A stretch of DNA of 20,637 nt from Gammaproteobacteria bacterium (GTDB lineage: Bacteria > Pseudomonadota > Gammaproteobacteria > Immundisolibacterales > Immundisolibacteraceae). Position 1 is the first letter of the stretch. Each line of letters opens with the position of its first letter. The translations under genes were made by a program, and so were the position numbers. Location: the NCBI GenBank assembly GCA_003645395.1, contig QNFC01000010.1:1-20637 (forward strand), in the 5' to 3' direction. This document shows, piece after piece, positions 16,077 to 20,637 of this stretch. The notes beneath the pieces are model-generated. The model did no database searches, was not told the origin of the DNA, and saw only the letters and a list, made by a program, of their open reading frames with translations.

Positions 16077-16862
16077 TCAGGCGTTTTTCCACTTTGGTTT
16101 ACGTTTTTCCGCAAAGGAAGACAAGCCTTCGCGCAGATCATCACTGTTGAGCAGCGCTTTCCAGAGTTTCGGCGCCTTTTCGGGCCAATCCTCTTTGGGG
16201 TTATTCAGCGTGAAACGCATCGCAAGCTCGGCGCCGGCGGTGGCCATGGGCCCGTTTTTGGTAATACGGGCGGCGAATTTCAGTGCGGCCTCCATCAGCT
16301 CGTGGTCAGGCACCACCTGACTGACAAAGCCAATGCGCTGCATGTGTTCGGCGCTGAACGCTTCGGCGGTGAGGCTCAGCTCCAGTGCGTTGCGGTAACC
16401 GACGGTTTTCCAGAGATCGAAATAAGAGAAATTGGGCACGCTGACCGCTGCCTCGGGCATCCCAAAGCGGGCTGATTCTGCCGCTACAATCAATGAACAG
16501 GCATTGGCCACCGACAGGCCTCCACCCATGGCAAAGCCATTGATGGCGCCGATAATCGGTTTCTTATGCTGCTCAAGGGCATTGAACATTGGCATCAGCT
16601 CAGCGACTGAATCGACCCAGTCGCCCTCGTCCATGGAGCTAACGCGCATATTTTCCAGATCGCCGCCGGCGCAAAAGGCTTTGCCGTTGCCGGTGAGAAT
16701 GCCGACCCAGGCGTCCTGGTCGGCTTCAAATCGTTCTATTCCCTCCAGAATGGCTTTGGCCAACCCGTCGCTGAGAGCGTTCATTTTGTCAGGCCGGTTC
16801 AGGGTCATCACCGCGATATGGTCGTCGCGCAATTCATACAGAAACAGGTCGGTATCGCTCAT
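16077..16862 (-). CDS. crotonase-fold enoyl-CoA hydratase/isomerase family protein
   Basis: Cytoplasmic acyl-CoA enzyme of 261 residues. Crotonase signatures are NRPDKMNAL (22-30), AFCAGGDL (62-69, first oxyanion-hole strand) and INGFAMGGGLSVANA (107-121, second oxyanion-hole glycine), then FGMPEAAVSV. Aligned to rat enoyl-CoA hydratase, the Glu164 position is kept as Glu137, but the Glu144 position is Ser117. A single acid/base residue fits an enoyl-CoA isomerase or another crotonase reaction better than classical hydration. It ends in EKRKPKWKN, like many family members. ATG 16862 has a strong AAGGAG eight bases upstream. It is the last gene of a three-gene - strand operon, 36 bases after the PLP dehydratase, and probably acts on the CoA product of the pathway. 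Confidence 0.88.
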   Translation of the reverse strand: MSDTDLFLYELRDDHIAVMTLNRPDKMNALSDGLAKAILEGIERFEADQDAWVGILTGNGKAFCAGGDLENMRVSSMDEGDWVDSVAELMPMFNALEQHKKPIIGAINGFAMGGGLSVANACSLIVAAESARFGMPEAAVSVPNFSYFDLWKTVGYRNALELSLTAEAFSAEHMQRIGFVSQVVPDHELMEAALKFAARITKNGPMATAGAELAMRFTLNNPKEDWPEKAPKLWKALLNSDDLREGLSSFAEKRKPKWKNA

Positions 16863-16898
16863 CAGGGTTTCTCCTTAAAAAAAGATTCAGATTTACTA

Positions 16899-17882
16899 TT
16901 ATTGCGGATTGGGTCTTACGCTAAGTCTAAGTTGTTCTCGCCACTCAGCCAGCCGCTCCAGGGTCACGCCGACACCGCCGCAGACAATGACGACGACATT
17001 ATTTTTATCAGCAAAAAAATCGGCTTGCTCATAGACGGTTGCTAATGCGGCCCCGCAGGCCGGTTCGACCATAATGCGGTGATCACGTAAAAAATGGTAG
17101 CAGGCCTCCACGGCTTGATAGTCAGTAACCCGATGACACGCTATAGCGTGAGTTTGTAGCAGCTCAAAACTGTGGGCGGCGACCTTTCGTGCGCCCAGAG
17201 AGGTGGCAATGCTAGTGATATGGTCAATGCCGATATGCTTGCCGGCCTGGCATGCCGCATAGAGTGAATCGGTGCCAAAGGTCTCCACTGCCAGAATCGG
17301 GGTCTTCTCCCAGCCATGGCGATTCAACCCTTCGGCGACTCCACTCATCAGCCCACCACCGCCCACGGCGACAACGATGCCGTCGGGAACCAGTCCGTCG
17401 GTGGCAATTTCATCAATAAGACTAGCGTGTCCCTGCCAGAGCAACGGATCATCAAACGGGTGGATATAGGCGCAACTGGTTTGTCGAATTGAATGGGTGT
17501 GGGCATCGGCAGCATCCCAGTCTTCACCTGCAACCACTACTTCCGCACCTTCCTGTTCAATCAGCTCGATGGCCCGTGGTTTGGTGGTGGTGGGTACGAC
17601 CACCGTTACGTCAATGTTCAGCTTGCGTCCGGCGTAGGCCACCGCCAGTCCGGCGTTGCCGGCAGAGGAGGCCAGCAGCCGGGTAGCCCCCTGTTTAACG
17701 TATTGCTGGCAGGCATGGCCGATGCCCCGGATTTTGAATGAACCGCTGGGCTGCAGCGCCTCCATTTTTAGCCAGATGTTCGCCGAGACCCGCTGACTCA
17801 TGGTCAGCGACTCGATTAACGGCGTGGCGATGTGGAGCGGTTGCATGACAGGTATTGCCCTTTTAGGCGAGTAGTGGTTCAT
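16899..17882 (-). CDS. PLP-dependent L-serine/L-threonine dehydratase (eukaryotic SDH-like, fold type II)
   Basis: Deaminates serine or threonine (or a related hydroxy-amino acid) to a 2-oxoacid and ammonia. PLP Lys50 lies in QPSGSFKIRG (44-53), the SSAGNAG loop is at 72-78, and the phosphate-binding GGGGLMSG at 174-181. VEPACGAAL and a VIVCGGVGV end segment follow. The Ala in SAGNAG (Ala74) matches serine dehydratases rather than the SSGNH of serine racemases. Overall it resembles mammalian SDH from the PLHIATPLIES segment onward. The start is uncertain: ATG 17882 lacks a ribosome site, while ATG 17846 (Met13) has AAAGGG about 12 bases upstream and fits the start of homology. It lies between SDR and crotonase genes in one operon, an unusual place for an amino-acid enzyme. 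Confidence 0.85.
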   Translation of the reverse strand: MNHYSPKRAIPVMQPLHIATPLIESLTMSQRVSANIWLKMEALQPSGSFKIRGIGHACQQYVKQGATRLLASSAGNAGLAVAYAGRKLNIDVTVVVPTTTKPRAIELIEQEGAEVVVAGEDWDAADAHTHSIRQTSCAYIHPFDDPLLWQGHASLIDEIATDGLVPDGIVVAVGGGGLMSGVAEGLNRHGWEKTPILAVETFGTDSLYAACQAGKHIGIDHITSIATSLGARKVAAHSFELLQTHAIACHRVTDYQAVEACYHFLRDHRIMVEPACGAALATVYEQADFFADKNNVVVIVCGGVGVTLERLAEWREQLRLSVRPNPQ

Positions 17883-17906
17883 CCAGAGGGTCGACAGCTA
17901 AGTTGA

Positions 17907-18701
17907 CTATCCGGCCATGGAATAACCACCACTGACGCTAAGCACCTGGCCAGTAATGTGGCCGGCCGCAGCGCGGGATGACAGGAACACCGCGGCGTTG
18001 GCGATGTCCTGTGGCTTGCCGATTTTTTTCAGGGGCATGGCGTTGGCGACTTTTACCAGTTGCTCTTCGGTAAACATGGCGTCGCGTTTCGCCCACATGC
18101 TGTTGTCACTCACGGCTTCTTCCGGGTCGGGCAGGGTGACACCGGGGCAGACCAGGTTGCAGCGAATGCCAAAGCGGCCATTTTCCTTAGCGATGGTTTT
18201 CATGAAGGCGTTGACCGCCGCTTTGGTGCCGCCGTACACAGCTTCGCGCGGTTCGCCCTGGCGGCTGGCGTCTGAGCTAATGCAAACGAATGAACCTTCA
18301 CCCTGGTCGATCATGCCCGGGAGCAGAGCATGGGTGAGATTAAGCACACTCATGTAATTGATCTTGATTATTTTTTGCCAGAAATCAGGCGTGGTGTCGG
18401 TGAAAAACATCAGCTGATCCCAACCCACGGCATTGACTACTGCATGGATGCCGCCGAACTGCCCGGCTGTAGCTACCATGTCTGCCACGGCCGCAGCGTC
18501 GGTGACATCGGTTTTGACGACCTGTACCTCTGCAGCACCCCGGTCACTCGCGGTTTGCGCTACCTGGTTGGCAAGGGTCTCATCGAGGTCGGCAATGGTG
18601 ATTTTGGCACCTTCCGCGGCAAATCCGAGAGCAATGGCGCGACCAATATTAGAGGCTGCGCCGGTGACGATTACGGATTGTCCAGCAAGTTTGAGATCCA
18701 T
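17907..18701 (-). CDS. short-chain dehydrogenase/reductase, BadH-like (hydroxyacyl-CoA dehydrogenase candidate)
   Basis: Cytoplasmic classical SDR of 264 residues. The cofactor motif is TGAASNIG (13-20), and Asp38 at the end of the second strand favours NAD(H) over NADP(H). Next come NAVGWD (90-95) and Asn114, then the catalytic Ser in ISSDASRQG (142/143) with Tyr156 and Lys160 in YGGTK. From memory, the GWD after the second strand-end motif, the SSDASR..EAVY block and the C-terminus TGQVLSVSGG followed by YSMAG resemble BadH, 2-hydroxycyclohexanecarboxyl-CoA dehydrogenase. The acidic stretch PDPEEAVSDNS is a substrate-loop difference. ATG 18701 has GAGGAA five bases upstream. It is the first gene of the - strand operon (24 bases to the PLP gene) and is divergent from the acyl-CoA ligase. 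The substrate is inferred, not shown. Confidence 0.87.
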   Translation of the reverse strand: MDLKLAGQSVIVTGAASNIGRAIALGFAAEGAKITIADLDETLANQVAQTASDRGAAEVQVVKTDVTDAAAVADMVATAGQFGGIHAVVNAVGWDQLMFFTDTTPDFWQKIIKINYMSVLNLTHALLPGMIDQGEGSFVCISSDASRQGEPREAVYGGTKAAVNAFMKTIAKENGRFGIRCNLVCPGVTLPDPEEAVSDNSMWAKRDAMFTEEQLVKVANAMPLKKIGKPQDIANAAVFLSSRAAAGHITGQVLSVSGGYSMAG

Positions 18702-18879
18702 CAGTTTTCCTCTTCAGTTAAAGAATTCAAAAAATATATGTAGTTGGCTAGCTATTTCGCTTCTTGCATTTAAAACGGCAGCTAATTATGTCGGGGATTG
18801 CCGCCCATTCTAGCCTCGGGCCGTGCGATCATACGGCAAATTTTTTGAGTTATTTTCCGGCGGAGGGGAAGGCTAAACA
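18702..18879. promoter_or_regulatory. divergent promoter region, SDR operon / acyl-CoA ligase
   Basis: A 178-bp region between divergent starts, with strong ribosome sites at both ends (GAGGAA for the SDR, GGAGGGGAAGG at 18862-18872 for the ligase). The part next to the SDR (about 18715-18790) is AT-rich. TTGCAT near 18765, with TATGTC 17 bases later, is a weak + strand promoter candidate. Shared control of both transcripts is likely, but no regulator gene lies in the window. Confidence 0.45.
18820..18837. promoter_or_regulatory. imperfect 18-bp palindrome, candidate operator
   Basis: GCCGTGCGATCATACGGC pairs 7 of 9 positions between its halves. It sits 42 bp before the ligase ATG, within the divergent region, where a TetR- or GntR-type repressor site would be expected. 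There is no second copy to support it. Confidence 0.3.
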
Positions 18880-20523
18880 ATGGACATATTACTGACATCC
18901 GAACGGTTAGAAAGCAACCGGTCAGCGGGCTACTGGACCGATCGGCTGTTAACCGATTATCTCGATGATACCGTGGCGCGGGACCCCGACCGGGTAGCGA
19001 TTGTTGATAACAATAGTGAGCGGGGTAGTCGACTACAGCTGACCTACGGTGAGCTTAGTGAGCAGGTCGATCGAATTGCTCTTGGGTTGGACCGGCTCGG
19101 CGTGGGGGTTGCCGATGTAGTGGCTTTTCAACTGCCCAACTGGTGGCAGTTTGTCGCCATTCACCTGGCCTGCGTGCGCCTGGGAGCGGTGGGCAATCCG
19201 TTAATGCCGATATTCAGGCAGCGCGAGATGGGCTTCATGCTCAAATTTGCTGAGGCAAAAGTGGTGATTGTGCCGGAACAATTCCGCGGTTTTGATTACC
19301 CGGCAATGATCCAGTCTATTAGCGCAGACCTGCCGGATATGCAGCATCTACTGGTGATTGGTAGCGATGGCAACGGTAGTTTTGAACAGCAACTATTGCA
19401 GCCCGGCGGCGATGCCCAGGCGTTGTATAAAGCCAGAGGTCAGGACGCCAACCGGGTGATGCAGCTGCTTTACACCTCCGGTACCACCGGTCAGCCAAAA
19501 GGGGTGATGCAGACCTCCAATACCTTGATTTATGGCACTCGTGAATACATGAATGGCCTGCAGTTTGGCAGCGAAGAAATCTGTTTAATGGCTTCGCCAA
19601 TGGCCCACCAGACCGGATTTATGTACGGCATGATGTTGGCAATCATGCTGGGCCGGCCGCTGGTCTTGCAGGATATCTGGGATGCTGACCGGGCGTGGCA
19701 AATTATTCGCGAAGAGAAGGTCACTTTTACTATGGGGGCCACGCCGTTTTTGAGTGATCTTGCGGGATCCCCGCAGCGAGAGCTTTGTCACGATGGCACC
19801 TTTCGTACCTTCGTCTGCGGCGGTGCGCCGATTCCTGAGGTGTTACTCGAACAGGTCAACAGTCTCGGCATTAATGCCTATGCCGGTTGGGGGATGACCG
19901 AATGTGGAGTGATCACCCTGAGCAAACCTGGCGATAGCGAGGCAAAAATTCTCGGCAGTGATGGTAGCGCTCTGCCAGGTGCCGCAGTGAAGGTGGTGGA
20001 CGAGTCCGGGGCCACGCAGCCGGCGGGAGTCGAGGGCGATTTACTGGTCAGTGGCGGCGCCAATTTTGTCGGTTATCTGAAACGCCCCGAAGCCTATGGT
20101 CACGACGCTGATGGTTGGTTCGATACCGGTGATCGCGCGGTCATGGACGGTGATGGTTATATCCGCATCGCCGGGCGTACCAAGGACATCATTATTCGTG
20201 GCGGCGAAAACATCCCCGTGGCGGAAGTAGAAGGGCTGCTCTACCGTCACCCGGCCATCGCCGATGCGGCGGTGGTCGCCATGCCAGACCCACGTCTGGG
20301 TGAGCGCGGTTGTGCATTCGTTACTTTGAAACCGGGACAGGGTTTTGATTTCAAAGCCATGCAGGAGTATTTCGACGCCGAGCAGATGGCGCGCCAATAC
20401 ATCCCTGAACGGCTGGAAATTCTCGAATTAATGCCGCGCACTGCGACCGGTAAAATTCAGAAATTTCAGCTGCGCGAGCAGGCTCAGAGTTTGCGTCCGG
20501 ATTCGTCACTAACTGAATCGTAA
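18880..20523 (+). CDS. AMP-forming acyl-CoA ligase (cyclohexanecarboxylate-CoA ligase-like)
   Basis: Cytoplasmic ANL-superfamily enzyme of 547 residues that activates a carboxylic acid with ATP and CoA. Core motifs are P-loop YTSGTTGQPKGVM (198-210), A5 YAGWGMTE (334-341), A7 DGWFDTGD (411-418), hinge AGRTKDIIIRGGENI (431-445), and catalytic Lys525 in TATGKIQK (521-528). The N-terminal blocks VAFQLPNWWQFVAIHLAC and NPLMPIFRQREMGFML resemble enzymes annotated as cyclohexanecarboxylate-CoA ligase (AliA-type); this is from memory, and substrate calls in this family are unreliable. ATG 18880 lies seven bases after GGAGGGGAAGG. It is divergent from the BadH-like SDR operon, so a shared pathway is likely. 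Confidence 0.9.
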   Translation: MDILLTSERLESNRSAGYWTDRLLTDYLDDTVARDPDRVAIVDNNSERGSRLQLTYGELSEQVDRIALGLDRLGVGVADVVAFQLPNWWQFVAIHLACVRLGAVGNPLMPIFRQREMGFMLKFAEAKVVIVPEQFRGFDYPAMIQSISADLPDMQHLLVIGSDGNGSFEQQLLQPGGDAQALYKARGQDANRVMQLLYTSGTTGQPKGVMQTSNTLIYGTREYMNGLQFGSEEICLMASPMAHQTGFMYGMMLAIMLGRPLVLQDIWDADRAWQIIREEKVTFTMGATPFLSDLAGSPQRELCHDGTFRTFVCGGAPIPEVLLEQVNSLGINAYAGWGMTECGVITLSKPGDSEAKILGSDGSALPGAAVKVVDESGATQPAGVEGDLLVSGGANFVGYLKRPEAYGHDADGWFDTGDRAVMDGDGYIRIAGRTKDIIIRGGENIPVAEVEGLLYRHPAIADAAVVAMPDPRLGERGCAFVTLKPGQGFDFKAMQEYFDAEQMARQYIPERLEILELMPRTATGKIQKFQLREQAQSLRPDSSLTES

Positions 20524-20567
20524 ATTAATCATTGGCGTTAGGGTGAACTTTGTAACAGACCTGCTTT

Positions 20568-20637
20568 GTAGGAGCGACTTCAGTCGCGACAGCGGTGGCT
20601 TACGGAGCCCGTTGGTCGCGACTGAAGTCGCTCCTAC
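20568..20637. repeat. REP-like palindromic element (23-bp perfect inverted repeat)
   Basis: Arms at 20568-20590 and 20615-20637 are perfect 23-bp reverse complements, separated by 24 bases. Each arm holds a mini-palindrome, GCGACT-TC-AGTCGC, and the spacer has GGCT-TACGG-AGCC (20597-20609). The outer GTAGGAGCG core is the hallmark of REP-type repeats common in Pseudomonas and other gammaproteobacteria. It lies 44 bp after the ligase stop, in a typical intergenic position. It ends exactly at the last base, so the element may continue. There is no T-tract, so an intrinsic terminator role is unclear. Confidence 0.85.

Noticed and set aside
11757..18754. Shared TGGCTAGCTA at 11757 and 18745
   Set aside because: A ten-base match between two AT-rich regions with no flanking similarity; most likely chance.

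Overview
This window looks like chromosomal DNA of a gammaproteobacterium, probably a marine or environmental heterotroph. The evidence is the TruD, SrkA/YihE, VF530 (DUF2132), DUF1415 and PiT homologues, moderate GC by eye, and a Pseudomonas-style REP-like palindrome at the right edge. I see no tRNA, rRNA, CRISPR array, integrase or transposase. The genus is not resolved; an affiliation near the Cellvibrionales is only an inference.

Left part (1-6580), all on the + strand: the 3' end of truD, then a tightly packed operon. It encodes a GltD-like FAD/NAD(P)H/Fe-S oxidoreductase, a gamma-alpha fused 2-oxoacid oxidoreductase subunit (KorA type) and a TPP-binding beta subunit (KorB type). Together these look like a 2-oxoacid:NAD(P)+ oxidoreductase with a built-in electron-transfer subunit. 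A GT4 glycosyltransferase follows 41 bp later.

Middle part (6581-13365): a DUF481 outer-membrane-type protein with a signal peptide; a hybrid sensor histidine kinase on the - strand; then, divergently, an SrkA-like kinase and a PiT phosphate transporter on the + strand. The kinase leader carries a run of ten G (C on the coding strand). Three stretches here and just beyond (6581-6936, 7984-8365 and 13366-13897) hold no convincing gene.

Right part (13898-20637) is catabolic in flavour. It starts with a CYP153-type cytochrome P450, followed by small VF530 and DUF1415 genes. Convergent to these is a - strand operon of a BadH-like short-chain dehydrogenase, an eukaryotic-type PLP serine/threonine dehydratase and a crotonase-fold enzyme. 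A divergent AMP-forming acyl-CoA ligase resembles cyclohexanecarboxylate-CoA ligases. The 178-bp divergent region carries an imperfect 18-bp palindrome that could be an operator. I infer a route activating a cyclic or branched carboxylic acid to its CoA thioester, then dehydrogenation and crotonase chemistry, with the P450 perhaps supplying an initial hydroxylation. The PLP enzyme is the unexpected member. The window ends exactly on a perfect 23-bp inverted repeat whose arms are themselves palindromic.
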